Source: Atriophallophorus winterbourni (lineage: Eukaryota; Platyhelminthes; Trematoda; Plagiorchiida; Microphallidae). From it: a stretch of DNA of 64,000 bases. Below the pieces are notes generated by a model that saw nothing but the letters and a program-made list of their open reading frames with translations, was not told the origin of the DNA and ran no database searches. The stretch is taken from NCBI GenBank assembly GCA_013407085.1, contig JACCGJ010013839.1, forward strand, positions 62,001 to 126,000, written 5' to 3'. The number at the start of each line of letters is the position of its first letter. Position 1 is the stretch's first letter. Below are positions 53,135-63,774 of this stretch, in pieces. Both the position numbers and the translations under genes were made by a program.

Positions 53135-54534
53135 CAGCCGACGTCTTAGCCATTATGGACAAGCAAAAAGTCTACAACACTTGGCACGCATTGCAGACGA
53201 AGTTCACGATATCTTGCACAGCGTTGCATTGTCTCACGTTTTTGCTATCATTATTATAATCGTCGATTCGGTTCAAAGGCCCTGCATTGCACGCCATCTT
53301 GCTCTTACAACTCAAATTTTTCCAAGCAGGGAAACCGCAAAGCCAAACAGTAGACCCTGCAGCTTTGTCTGGCACCCTTCAAAACCGTCTCTTCTACATT
53401 ACCAACAGGGCCGAAATTAGCGTAATCCCACAATCCAATATGGAACGCAAAAACCCGTCTTCGTTGACGTTACAGGCGGCAAACGGCACGAAAATTTCTA
53501 CTTTGGGTCAGAGATCACTTTCTGTCGAATTAGGTCTCAGGCGTAACTTTCGATGGGTTTTCACACTCGCCGATGTCAAAGTACCAATTTTGGGCGCACA
53601 AATCCTTTCACATTTTGATCTTTCGATCAATATAGCTACACATAATCTTATTGACAATATAACAATGATTATCTCATTTGATAACTTCTGTAACTCCTCC
53701 ATCCGAACCTTTCCACTACTTACCCCTGACATCCCATCACCGTTCAGTGACTTACTGACAGAATTTTTCAAAGCTTTCAAGCCGGTTTCGCAATCTACTA
53801 CTATTAAACATGATGTCAAACACCACATTCTGACCCATGGTCCTCCAGTGTTTAACAGACCCCGTCGTTTGGCTCCGAACAAGTTCAAGGTCACAAAGCT
53901 TGAGTTTGAACACATGCTTGAACTTGGAATCATACGGCCATCCAAATCGCCCTGGGCAAGCCCCCTTCACATGGTTGAAAAGAATAAATCTGACGCCTGG
54001 CGTCCATGTGGACATTACCGTGCTCTTAACAGAGTTACTGTTCCGGACCGTTGCCTTATCCCCCACATACACGACTTCGCACTTTCCTTGCATGGAAAGA
54101 TTGTGTTTTCCAAACTGGACCTGGTGCGTGCTCACCACCAGATACCTGTCACCGAGGAAGATATTCCGAAAACAGCCATCACTACACCTTTTGGTCCTTA
54201 CGATTTTCTAAAAATGCCATTTGGTTTACGCAACGCTGCTCAAACTTTCCAGAGATTCATGGACCAAGTTTTCCAAGGATTATCTTTCATGTTCATGTAT
54301 ATATTGATGACGTCCTCATTGCTAGTTCGTCTCAAGTGGAACATGCAGTATATCTGCGTTCGTTGTTCCAGCGACTGTCACAGTTTGGCGTGGTGATTAA
54401 CCCGGATAAATGCCTGTTTGGTGTCGCTGCTCTCGAAATCGGCATTCGCCCCTTGCCGGATAAATTCTCGTCCATTAACGACCTTCCATTACCCAATTCT
54501 CTTCGAAAGTTAAGTCGATTTCTTGGTTGAGTCA
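53135..54534 (+). pseudogene. Gypsy-3 protease and reverse transcriptase
   Basis: The protease appears as [13 protein letters not shown], where the catalytic DTGA has become TNRA, so it is dead. After [14 protein letters not shown] comes [66 protein letters not shown] and [19 protein letters not shown] frame change near 54300 precedes [14 protein letters not shown] at 54528 is followed by a stop. Confidence 0.75.
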
Positions 54535-55195
54535 ATTACTACCGAAGATTCATTCTCGATTGTGTTAACATATCTCAACCAATGACTGATTTGTTACGCG
54601 GAAATGAGCGACAATTTAAAATGGATGCTGATGCTGTCGGATCGTTTCGAAGATTGAAGACCGCATTGAATGAAATATCTTCCTTATCCTACATGTCTAG
54701 AAATCCTCATGCTTCACTTTCGCTTGCGACTGATGCATATCAAGCAGCAGTCGGTGCTGTCCTCCAGCAAAGTATTGACAGTGTTGTCAAACCGCTTGCA
54801 TTCTTTTCCCGTCGTCTTTAACCCACCCAGACACGCGACAGCATGCCTAGGAAATCCAAGAATAAAACATTTATTTATTTATTTATTTTCCACATTCGCT
54901 CGAAGGCCGCAATTTCACTGTTTGGACCGATCACAAGCCTCTGACGTTTGCTCTGTCTACTACAGCTGATAGATATTCACCCCATGAGATACGTCACCTT
55001 GACTATATTTCGCAATTTACGAGTGATATACGTTAGCTGTCTGCTTCATCAAATACAGTTGCTGATGCATTTTCTCGCATGCAACTCACCGCAATCAGTA
55101 GATCGAATTTTGATCTCAAGCATTTACCAGAGGCTCAGCAACATGACAGTGACTTAGAGCAATATCATTTTACCTCATACCTCAGAGTTCAACCT
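54535..55195 (+). pseudogene. Gypsy-3 RNase H and connection remnant
   Basis: After the stop: PMTDLLRGNERQFK, then LATDAYQAAVGAVLQQSI and VKPLAFFSRRL (start of RNase H). An A/T-rich block with TTTATTTATTTATTT at 54868 interrupts, then come the WTDHKPLTFAL block in another frame and ADAFSRMQL near 55062-55088. No integrase follows before the LINE-B tail. Confidence 0.7.
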
Positions 55196-55196
55196 G

Positions 55197-55625
55197 TCTT
55201 TTTCTTTTTTTCCGAATCATCACAGAGCACCAAGTTAAGCTTAGATCTACCATGCGCTTCCAAGATTGAAATCGTTCTGTACGACGTAACCGAATAAGGC
55301 TATTACATATTCCCCTTACTCGCACTAAAGTTCGACAAAACTTCTTTTTAATTAGGTATGCGCATCTTTGGAATTCTCTTCCACTCCATTTTCGCATGTG
55401 CACATCTACAGGTAAATTTGAAACACTAGTAGATTCTCTTACTGCTCCATTGCTATGCGAAATTCTCAAAATAAACACTTCTATAGACAATATATTTTGT
55501 CACGGTATTGCTGGTTATTGAACCAGTTGTAAGTATTTTGTACATTAACACACGTATTGAACTGTTCACAATGTCCGAAATACATGGTATCATTAAGCGT
55601 CAGGTTACTTAGTGTCTATTGTAAA
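55197..55625 (+). pseudogene. LINE-B 3' fragment (5'-truncated copy)
   Basis: Near-identical to the end of LINE-B ORF2 and its 3' UTR (58730-58330, reversed), starting CCGAATCATCACAGAGCACC. One in-frame stop distinguishes it (TTTTTAATTAGG). It ends just before the BEL-2 LTR. Confidence 0.75.
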
Positions 55626-55626
55626 T

Positions 55627-56323
55627 GACAAAAATTTGTGTAAAATTCCTTCTTATTTTTCTATTTAAACAAATTGATTTTTTCTTAATTCTTCACGGTT
55701 CTACCTATTTGTGTATATATTTTTGATACTGTTCGATCCACTTGTACACATTTTTTGTTTTGTTGAACTAATCGATTTTGCTTGGCTGCCATTAAATTCC
55801 ACATATTTTTGCACGTGGTATTTGGGCTCATTTTATTGTTTCATTTTGGACACCAATTTGTGTGTCATTTGTTGTTTGATACGGAAATTTGGACGACAAC
55901 ATTGGTAAATTAACTATTTCTAGTTTTTATGCGTCAGGTCGTCATTTTCATTGAATCTATTATTGTTGGAGTTTTGACTCCATTGTATTGGTGCGTTCCG
56001 ATATAATTGAGGTTTGTATACTATTATTATTGTCACTGTCATTAATTACAGTACCGTAGTAAACCCAAATCGTGGTTATGAATTTGTCGAACTAGGGATG
56101 TGGGATCTACGTGTTAACTGACGACATTAGTCGTAACAGTACTCAATTTGGAACTGGATTTTGATTCTTCTCCAACTGGACGAGAAGTATTCGTTTTCTT
56201 CCCGAACTTGACGGGAAGCACTCAAATCGAATTGCCTAATGGGATACGGTCAATTGGATCGCCAATCCAGCGGAACGAGGATCAACTTGGACCCTCGTAC
56301 ATCTACTCATTTCTGTTCAAACA
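55627..56323 (+). repeat. BEL-2 5' LTR
   Basis: Related to the BEL-1 LTR (AGGTCGTCATT, TTGAGGTTTGTAT, TTAATTACAGTACCGTA, GTCGAACTAGG in the same order) but clearly another subfamily. Ends before TTGGTGACG. Left boundary approximate. Confidence 0.6.
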
Positions 56324-56366
56324 TTGGTGACGTTCTTCTCTTTTTTTATTTTTTGTTTCGCCATTT

Positions 56367-56800
56367 TTGATAAGGCCACGTAAATCGAAACGTCTGAACA
56401 CTACTGATAAGCTTGCCTGTTATTGTGATAGTGACACTATTGGTTCCGCCTCGCGTAGCTCTTGTATATCATCTCGAGGTAGTTCTAATTTCGACTCTAA
56501 ACATGGGCCGTCTGTGCGTGAGCTCGAATTAGAGAGAGATTTAGTGATTGCTAAGGAGACGATAGCTCGTTTGAGCGGATGCAGTGTCAACGACAACTAT
56601 GTTGCTGAAGTTCCGGTTAATCGACATATTGAGTCGGAAGCGGTAAAGATGTCACAAAAGGTCGTCAACGATGTTGCTTCATTGCCTAGGGTAGAGTTAT
56701 CTACATTTGATGGCAATTCGGTGGATTACTGAAAATTTATCCGGCAATTTGAGTGTTATATAGAATCGAAAACTTGCGATTCCGGACAGTGTTTGCTATA
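56367..56800 (+). pseudogene. BEL-2 gag, first part
   Basis: Open from 56367 (first codon TTG; the ATG has been lost or lies elsewhere). VRELELERDLVIAKETIARL, then LPRVELSTFDGNSVDY, then a TGA where BEL-1 has Cys, and KFIRQFECYIES. The sequence breaks off at 56800 in an AAT microsatellite. Confidence 0.75.
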
Positions 56801-56804
56801 TCTT

Positions 56805-56841
<37 letters not shown>

Positions 56842-56970
56842 TATAATAATAATAATAATAATAATAATGATAATATTACATATTCTTTGACATCCAAGGC
56901 ATGCAATACATGATAATAATAATAATAATAATATATATTCTTGGATATCCAAGGCATGTAATACATGATC
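56800..56970. repeat. (AAT)n microsatellites and a 36-bp direct repeat
   Basis: AATAAT runs at 56806-56875 and 56912-56932. CCAAGGCATG(C/T)AATACATGAT occurs twice, at 56892 and 56950. Probably the end of an inserted element whose identity is unclear. Confidence 0.7.
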
Positions 56971-57954
56971 AGTTTATCAAAATTGGAACAGCAAAAGAAA
57001 AAATATAACGGTGCAAATGACCGAAGTGAGCGGGATTTTTAAACATTTTTTTCCGTTCAATAATGGAAACGAATATACAGAAAGTAAGAAAAAAATCTTC
57101 ATGTCTAATAACAATAAGATTTCATTTAAATTTTGTCAGAAGTTACGAACTGCAAGGATGGGAAAACATGGAGAACATAAATGGAAGGTAATTATGGAAA
57201 ATGTGAAGTGAATTGTAATAGATTGTCATAAAAAATTGATAAATAAATTATATATGTATCAATTTATGTTTTTTTCACGGAGAGATTGGTTGAGAGGATG
57301 GAAAAGTGAACATAAATCCATCAGAATAAGAAAATTTGAGAAATTCTAGGGGATGAAAGAGGGTGTGGTTAAAAGCATGGGAGTAGGGTACTCCAATACT
57401 CTCGAAAGATTGTCGACGATTCGAGCCAAAATGTGTTCACCAGCCGGGTTTTCGTTATCTGCAGGAGAGTGAATCGCAAATGGAACAAATCTCGGGCGGA
57501 TAGATTTCGAGCCAGTTTCACTGATGGTTCGGTATTCGAAGACACTGGAATATAATGAAAGGTATTCTCTTCACCATCTTGGTGAGAGGTCATCAAAGTA
57601 AAATAGTTCATCATTTGAAAAATAAGAATGTACATTAAAAACATAATGTTTTTCAGGTTTTTTTTACTTTTTTATTTTTTTGGTAGATTTTATTGTTTTG
57701 CAAGTTTGGATAAAAATGTGACATTTATAAGATATATACATAATGGTGTATAGAAAATGTCATGGAAGGCAATGTGGCAAATAGAAAAATGTGATGCAAG
57801 TCCCAACCTATGACGAGACATGCATAGACCCTATGTAACCTGACACTACAGCAGCGTTATAAATAGCTAATCAGAAAAATAATTTTTTTAGATGTTTCTA
57901 TTTTTTTAGAGACATTTGTTCACGATAGAAACCTGAATTGAAACGATAAGGATA
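56971..57954. other. Unclassified part of the insertion
   Basis: About 1 kb between the microsatellite and the LINE-B tail units. Open frames of 66 codons (57011-57211, plus) and 91 codons (57644-57369, minus) show no domain. It may belong to a further, unidentified inserted element. Confidence 0.3.
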
Positions 57955-58340
57955 ACTGCACATGGGCTAAGATACTGTCAGGTTGCCCAGGCCTAGACAG
58001 ATATGAGATGGGGAATAGAAATAGATGTAACATACATAGGCCCTAAGTAACCTGACTAAGATACTGTCAGGTTGCCCAGGCCTAGACAGATATGAAATGG
58101 GGAATAGAAATAGATGTAACTTACATAGACCCTAAGTAACCTGACTAAAGAGATACAAAAAGTAAGGGTACATATAATACTAGTCCCAGGTTTTGATGTA
58201 TGTATGAAAGCACAAGCCCGATCCAGGCAAAGTGCCGCACAGTCAGAGACTGCACATGGGCTAAGATAGTGTCAGGTTGCCCAGGCCTAGACAGATATGA
58301 GGGAAGAGTAGAAATAGATGAAACATACATAGACACTAAG
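57955..58340 (-). repeat. Repeated LINE-B tail units related to R1
   Basis: GTTGCCCAGGCCTAGACAGATATGA occurs three times (about 57980, 58065, 58275). The units have the same TAGGCCTGGGCAACCTGAC text as the R1 SINE tail, and continue without a visible break from the LINE-B 3' UTR. Confidence 0.65.
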
Positions 58341-58426
58341 TAACATGACACTTAATAATACCATGTATTTCGGACATTGTGAACAGTTCTATACGTGTGC
58401 TAGTGTACAAAATACGTACAACTGGT

Positions 58427-61423
58427 TCAATAACCAGGAATACCGTGACAAAATATATTGTCTATAGAAGTGTTTATTTTGAGAATTTCGCATAGCGATG
58501 GAGCAGTAAGAGAATCTACGAGTGTTTTAAATTTACCTGCAGATGTGCACATGCGGAAATGAAGTGGAAGAGAATTCCAAAGATGCGCATATCTAATTAA
58601 AAAGAAGTTTTGTCGAACTTTAGTGCGAGTAAGGGGAATATGTAATAGCCTCATTCGGTTACGTCGTACAGAACGATTGCAATCTTGGAAGCGCATGGTA
58701 GATCTAAGCTTAACTTGGTGCTCTGTGATGATTCGGAAGAAAAGAAAAAGATTAAGGCGAATTCTGCGTAACCATAGCGGGTCAATGTCTAGTAGATTGC
58801 ATCTTACTTTATAAGGTGAAGGATTAGAGTAGCCTAACATGATTTTGCTAATTCTACGTTGAAGGCTTTCTAAGAGAATACAGTCACGCCTAGCGATGTG
58901 AGAGTAGGCTATATTACAGTAATCAAGAAGTGGTAATACTTTCATTTTATATAGACTTAGTCTACTTTCACGAAGGAGGAATTTTTGATTTATCAAACCA
59001 AAATTCTGTCTAGCTCTTGCTATGAGAAATCTTACTTGTTCGTTGAAATTGAGAGATGAAGAATATCTAAATCCTAAGTCTTTGATTTCGTTAGAAGGTG
59101 CGAGTGGTGTATTGTTGAGAATAATACTACCGGGGGGTATTGAGCAGCGTATACCCATGAATTGCGTCTTCAGAGCTGAGAATTCTAAACCCCATTGTGA
59201 GCCCCAACTTGAAAGGGTTGAAAGATCGTCGTTGAGAGAGTCTATAGCCTGTGATACCTCTATGGCTGGAAAAGCTAAAACAAGTTTAATATCATCCGCA
59301 AAGATAAAAAGCTTTGAGTTTTTTACGAAATCCTGCACATCATTAATATATATAAGAAAAAGGAGGGGACCTAGTACGCTACCCTGAATGACTCCACTTG
59401 GTATAGGTTGTGTTTCAGAGGATATGCCATTAACGGAAACGGAGAAGGTGCGATCAGAAAGATATGAGCAGAACCAATTAAATAGGGATCCGGAAATCCC
59501 AAGTGATGATAATTTCCGAAGAAGAAGAGAATGAGGAACCTTATCAAATGCTTTGGTAATGTCTAAGAAAACTGTCAGTACAGCTAATCCATGATCTATG
59601 GAGGCCGTTATATGGTCCAAATATTCCAGCTGACAGGTAATGCAGGACTTTTGATTTAAAAAACCATGTTGGAATGGAGAGAAAGCGTTTGGGCCCAAGT
59701 AAGCTATTAATGCGTTCTTGATCAACTTTTCGAATAGCCTAGAGAGAAAAGGTGTGTGATTAATTGGGCGATAATTAGTGACGATGTGCAAATTCCCTGT
59801 TTTAAGCCGAGGTACAATGACAGAATGTTTCCATTCGAGAGGAAAAATACCAGATTTAATAGAAAGATTAAACAGGTTTAATAAAATTAATGGTATATCA
59901 TCCGTATTTAGTTGCAAGATTGCTGGAACAAAGCCCACAATATCAGGCTTGTAAGAAGCTTTGCTTCGCCGACACATTGAGCTAACTTCTTGTAAACTAA
60001 AGGAGATGGAATCCATACACATTGAATTAATATTTTGATTTGGGAGTACAGGGTATACGCTGGTATTGAATGACTGACTAAAATAGTTCAGAAAAAGCTT
60101 ACTTATTGCTAAAGAGTCTGATGTTGATGATTCCCTACCATCATCGTTGAACACAAGTGTAGAAATTTCATGTTTACTTAGATTATATCGAGATCTCGTC
60201 AGACTGTTCAAAGACTTGGTCTTCGAAGCACTGTTCAGGGCCATTCTTTCTTGATTCTCGATGAATTGTAATTTGATTGTTGTAAAAGAGCTAAGAAGTT
60301 CCTTGAGACGTAAAAATGAATAAAAGTCTGGTGTGTGGTTGACAAAAGCAGAAAGACGGGCTATCTTTTTTTCAAGAAGTTTTATTTTATCAAGTTTAAT
60401 AGGTTTAGTCTTTCGATGAAGTGATGCAGTTACAAGACATCTAGAGAGATTTTTATGAAATATGGAAGAGATAAGATTAAAATCTGGAGATATAAAGAAG
60501 TCAGTCCAATCAGAGTTTCTGATTAGAGTCGAAAACTTTATCCGATCAATATAAAGACAATCATTATCTGTGCTGATGGATGTCCGAGTTTCATGAAGAT
60601 GAAGTTGGCACATAACCATTTTATGATCACAACCAAGAAGGGGCGGTATGACTTGCACATTACTAGGATTAGGACCCAATGTGAAAATAAGGTCTAGAAG
60701 GCTTGATTGCCTTGTAGGTTTATCTACTGCTTGAGTGTAACCTAGTAAGCTGATTGCTTCGGAAAAAGAGGAAAATTTTCTAGATAGATGGGGGGAATTC
60801 CAGCATGTATAAGGCATGTTAAAATCACCAGCTATAAGTTTATTTTTATGAGGGGTCAGTGAAACTTCAATAAAAGCATTTTTTATCTTATCAAGATTAT
60901 GTGAAGATGGAGGAGGTGGGTTGTAAATACAACCGAAAAGGGCGTCCAGTGAAGGTATATCGATCCATACCGAATCACCAATATCATCCAGTGTAGAAGA
61001 AGAATAAAGTTTGGCCGGGATATCCTTAGTAATATATATGATGCAACCACCACCACGAGTGGAGCACCGATTTTTACGAAAAATATTATAATTTGGGAGG
61101 AAAAGGAGTGCGTCTGCATCTTCATCAGTCGTCCAAGTTTCAGTGATTAAGACTACATCAGTCGGGTTATTAGATAGGAAAAATTGAAGATCAGACATTT
61201 TAGAAGTAATGGATCTCGCGTTAAATAGAAGGATGCGGATAGGGGAAGTAGAAAGAGGGGTATTAATGATAGGGGCCGGAGATTTGAAACTAGATTGCGC
61301 TACATCGTGTAGATGGGTGGAAACACAAGGGGAAAATTTGAAGGTTGGAAATGGTCTGGGTAAAACTGGGTGGGGGCGTATGATGGATATATTTGTGGAG
61401 CAGGGTGTGGCCAAGTGGAAATT
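58427..61423 (-). CDS. LINE-B ORF2: endonuclease and reverse transcriptase, no ATG
   Basis: Open from just below a TAG at about 61424 to the stop at 58427; the first ATG is at 61198. The endonuclease shows ILLFNARSI (catalytic Asn), LITETWTTD (Glu), RGGGCIIYI, LIAGDFNMPY and CDHKMVMCQ. RT shows WKHSVIVPRLKTG, NYRPINHTPFLSRLFEKL, PFQHGFLNQKSC, VFLDITKAFDKVPHSLL, SGVIQGSVLGPLLFL and IFADDIKLVL (FADD at 59302-59291). SGVIQGS differs from the usual GVPQGS. The Asn motif lies before the first ATG, so translation needs a frameshift from ORF1 or a non-AUG start. About 995 codons. Confidence 0.85.
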   Translation of the reverse strand, partial: NFHLATPCSTNISIIRPHPVLPRPFPTFKFSPCVSTHLHDVAQSSFKSPAPIINTPLSTSPIRILLFNARSITSKMSDLQFFLSNNPTDVVLITETWTTDEDADALLFLPNYNIFRKNRCSTRGGGCIIYITKDIPAKLYSSSTLDDIGDSVWIDIPSLDALFGCIYNPPPPSSHNLDKIKNAFIEVSLTPHKNKLIAGDFNMPYTCWNSPHLSRKFSSFSEAISLLGYTQAVDKPTRQSSLLDLIFTLGPNPSNVQVIPPLLGCDHKMVMCQLHLHETRTSISTDNDCLYIDRIKFSTLIRNSDWTDFFISPDFNLISSIFHKNLSRCLVTASLHRKTKPIKLDKIKLLEKKIARLSAFVNHTPDFYSFLRLKELLSSFTTIKLQFIENQERMALNSASKTKSLNSLTRSRYNLSKHEISTLVFNDDGRESSTSDSLAISKLFLNYFSQSFNTSVYPVLPNQNINSMCMDSISFSLQEVSSMCRRSKASYKPDIVGFVPAILQLNTDDIPLILLNLFNLSIKSGIFPLEWKHSVIVPRLKTGNLHIVTNYRPINHTPFLSRLFEKLIKNALIAYLGPNAFSPFQHGFLNQKSCITCQLEYLDHITASIDHGLAVLTVFLDITKAFDKVPHSLLLRKLSSLGISGSLFNWFCSYLSDRTFSVSVNGISSETQPIPSGVIQGSVLGPLLFLIYINDVQDFVKNSKLFIFADDIKLVLAFPAIEVSQAIDSLNDDLSTLSSWGSQWGLEFSALKTQFMGIRCSIPPGSIILNNTPLAPSNEIKDLGFRYSSSLNFNEQVRFLIARARQNFGLINQKFLLRESRLSLYKMKVLPLLDYCNIAYSHIARRDCILLESLQRRISKIMLGYSNPSPYKVRCNLLDIDPLWLRRIRLNLFLFFRIITEHQVKLRSTMRFQDCNRSVRRNRMRLLHIPLTRTKVRQNFFLIRYAHLWNSLPLHFRMCTSAGKFKTLVDSLTAPSLCEILKINTSIDNIFCHGIPGY

Positions 61424-62511
61424 CTATGGGCGTTTGTTTGTGGTGGCTTAAAAGTTTGAGGGTTGGGATAAATATAAGGAAAGTTAAAGTTCCTATTTAG
61501 TCTAAGGTTTTGTGGATTTTCACCATGCTGCGTAGAGTGAGGGTAGGACCACGATGCAGAATTGAGACGACCGTAAGGTGAAGGACCATAATAATTAAAG
61601 GTGGGAGCGTGTATAGGTAATTGGTGAAAATTTTTTCTTGAATAACTAGAATTACTCTTTATAAAAGAGCCATTCGTATAAGGCCTAATAATTGGCGCTT
61701 GGTTGAGGAGAGGAGCTATTGCTCTAAATGTTGGAAGCTTAGCTTTTTTGTTATCCTTAATAATTGGGCGAGGGACAGTTTGTGGATCAACGATTACCTG
61801 GGGTGTAGCAGGTGATCCGACGTCTAAGCTGATAGATACATTTTCAGTCAGGACACTTATGTCAGTGAGGTTAGAAGTCTTGTTGCTACAAGATGGGGAT
61901 TGGGTGCTTTCCGTCGCGGGCTTGGGAATTTTGCGGGTGAACTTACGTTGTAGGGGTGTGTTGTCACGTTTAAGCAACACATTCGAGAATCGAGGAAGTG
62001 AAGCTAGAACATGCTTGTTTTTTAGGATGTGAGAAGCATATTCTTCGTTAATAAATTTGATAAGGATTGGGGTGCGTCTAGCAATTGACGATTTACGAAG
62101 CCTAATGAGTGTCGCTGAGTCAGCCGGAAGGCCGTAATGAGAGAGGATTGACCGTTTGAGTTCATCCAACGGGTATTTATCGTCTATATTCAAAAGGATT
62201 ATGTTCTTAGCTCTGATTCTCCGTTGCTCTATTTCCGAGGTTAGAGATTCAACGAAGCGTCCCGTGCGCTGAAGCAGATCATAGTCAAGATTATAGTTGG
62301 GGTCAAGAAGAATTGCCAATGGTTCTAGTACCTTGAAAAGGCGCGATATACTGTTCACTTTATCAACCATGGTTTCAAAATTAGTCTCCAAATTGTGTAA
62401 TTTAGAGAGTAGAGTCGACATATTAGAGTCTAGTACGACTGAACATTTATTCGATCGTGCAGTGACACGTTGTGTGTTTCGTGATGTTTTCAAGTATTTA
62501 GAAAGCACCAT
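61300..62511 (-). CDS. LINE-B ORF1 protein (about 403 aa)
   Basis: First ATG at 62511 (MVLSKYLKTS); the frame also runs a little further upstream, but from TTG. Residues about 30-80 look like a coiled coil (LLSKLHNLETNFETMVDKVN). The next part, with SEIEQRRIRAKNIILLNID, PLDELKRSIL and ILIKFINEEYASHIL, resembles an RRM-like ORF1 fold. The C-terminal half is rich in Pro, Tyr, Asn and Ser and probably disordered. Ends at TAG 61302-61300. The last 120 nt overlap ORF2, and a slippery heptamer lies in the overlap. Confidence 0.8.
   Translation of the reverse strand: MVLSKYLKTSRNTQRVTARSNKCSVVLDSNMSTLLSKLHNLETNFETMVDKVNSISRLFKVLEPLAILLDPNYNLDYDLLQRTGRFVESLTSEIEQRRIRAKNIILLNIDDKYPLDELKRSILSHYGLPADSATLIRLRKSSIARRTPILIKFINEEYASHILKNKHVLASLPRFSNVLLKRDNTPLQRKFTRKIPKPATESTQSPSCSNKTSNLTDISVLTENVSISLDVGSPATPQVIVDPQTVPRPIIKDNKKAKLPTFRAIAPLLNQAPIIRPYTNGSFIKSNSSYSRKNFHQLPIHAPTFNYYGPSPYGRLNSASWSYPHSTQHGENPQNLRLNRNFNFPYIYPNPQTFKPPQTNAHRISTWPHPAPQIYPSYAPTQFYPDHFQPSNFPLVFPPIYTM
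61305..61339 (-). promoter_or_regulatory. -1 ribosomal frameshift signal between LINE-B ORF1 and ORF2
   Basis: Heptamer A AAT TTT (61339-61333) in the ORF1 frame (TCA AAT TTT); the -1 frame reads AAA TTT into ORF2. Four nt later TTGTGT (61328-61323) can pair with ACACGA (61310-61305). A competing 5-bp stem (CTACA/TGTAG) also exists. The heptamer is canonical, the structure weak. Confidence 0.6.
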
Positions 62512-62545
62512 AATTGGCAAATAAACGTATGAAACAATATATGCG

Positions 62546-63060
62546 ATAGAGAGAACAAAGAAACTTGCCGAGTTTCAAACTGCCCGCTTTTAGTCGTTGC
62601 ACGCTCGTTATTGACCGAGGTGTTGAGTGAAGCAGCCAAAGTGAGAAGCGATTCGGATAGTCTGTCAAACCTTGCTTTGAAGATGGAAAGTTGTCAGATT
62701 GCTTTAAAGCAAATGCGCTGTGAAGCAGACTTGAACTCTGTCACCACCTTGGAAGGATTGGTCAAATGTTTGCCGGCTGGACTACAACAGCAATGGGCTG
62801 AACTGGCAGATGCAATTGCCGCTGATGGTTCAGAAGTTGAATTTGCACGTTTATCCGAGTTTGTCTCCCGCAAAGCGAGAATCGCCAGGAGCAGGTTTGG
62901 CATGCTCATTAATGAGACTAAGCCATCAGAGAAATTGAAATTGTCCGAAGGACGGAGAGTGTACATGACCACAAGTTACTCCCCATCAATGCGAATAGAA
63001 TGCTACCAGTGTAAAGGACCTCATTGAATAGAAAACTGCCCTACATATCTGAAGGCTGAT
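62546..63060 (+). pseudogene. BEL-2 gag, second part with zinc knuckle
   Basis: Resumes with VVARSLLTEVLSEAAKV and continues to LSEFVSRKARIARSRFG, collinear with BEL-1 gag. The nucleocapsid knuckle CYQCKGPH, stop, IENC has a TGA in place of Trp. Confidence 0.75.
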
Positions 63061-63774
63061 GTGAAAGACAGATGGGCTATTGCTAAGAAACACGGTATGT
63101 GCTACGTTTGCTTGAACCGGTCTCATAAAGCATGCGACTGCAAGGTGCCGACTGTTTGCTCCGTCGAAGGGTGTGGTAGACGTCACCATTCGCCTCTACA
63201 TTATAATCGTATAATTGAGCAACAAAAAAATATTAATTACAGTGCTACTGCTCTCAGTCCAGCAGTAAGCCTGGGTTACCTGACGGTGAAAATTGACACT
63301 CCTTTGGGGCTTGTTCCAGTCCTAGCGTTACTCGATAATGGCTCGGATACCACTCTGATCTCACAAAGATTTGTTGAAAACTTCGGTATGCCTAGTGTCG
63401 CAGTTGATGTGTCGATAACCTCGCTCGGTTTGCATCGAAAATTGAAAAGTTCAGTATTGAGTTTCAATGTACATTCCGTTGACGGGGATGAAGTAATTCA
63501 TGTTGCCGAAGCGTACACGATTTCCAAGTTACCTGAAGTAACAATGAATTCCCCGAATAGTATCATCGCAAGATATGATCATTTGAAGGATCTAACATTC
63601 TCGGAGAATGTTGGACAAGAAATAACCTTGCTGATTGGATGTAACGTTCCGGAAGCGCATTGGGCGTTGGAACAGCGATTGGGAGGCATGCGCCGTCCAT
63701 TTGCAACGAAAACATTGTTGGGTTGGATTTTGCAAACCCGGCATGCCAAGACTCGAAAAATGTCTTCAGTTTAA
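63061..63774 (+). pseudogene. BEL-2 second zinc region and aspartic protease
   Basis: CYVCLNRSHKACDC and CSVEGCGRRHHSPLH are two metal-binding clusters. The protease shows VLALLDNGSDTTLISQRFVE (catalytic Asp in DNGS) and ITLLIGCNVPEAHWALEQRL. About 238 open codons; the frame changes after LLGWILQ near 63740, so the polyprotein is broken here. The protease would process the element's polyprotein. Confidence 0.8.

Larger units (their letters stand above)
47611..55195 (+). mobile_element. Gypsy-3: CsRn1-like element interrupted by LINE-A
   Basis: LTR, primer site, gag start, then LINE-A (48060-52848), and then the rest of gag, protease, RT and RNase H with several breaks. It ends at a LINE-B tail at about 55197; integrase and the 3' LTR are not seen. 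Confidence 0.75.
58341..62545 (-). mobile_element. LINE-B: full-length CR1/Jockey-like LINE with both ORFs intact
   Basis: A short 5' UTR, ORF1, an overlapping ORF2, and a 3' UTR, all on the minus strand, inside BEL-2 gag. No stop interrupts either ORF. It is clearly a different family from LINE-A. The 3' end is uncertain because it merges with the units at 57955-58340. Confidence 0.8.

Noticed and set aside
58623..58814. Plus-strand frames inside LINE-B (also 59022-59387, 61703-62032, 62297-62524)
   Set aside because: Antisense shadows of LINE-B ORF1 and ORF2.
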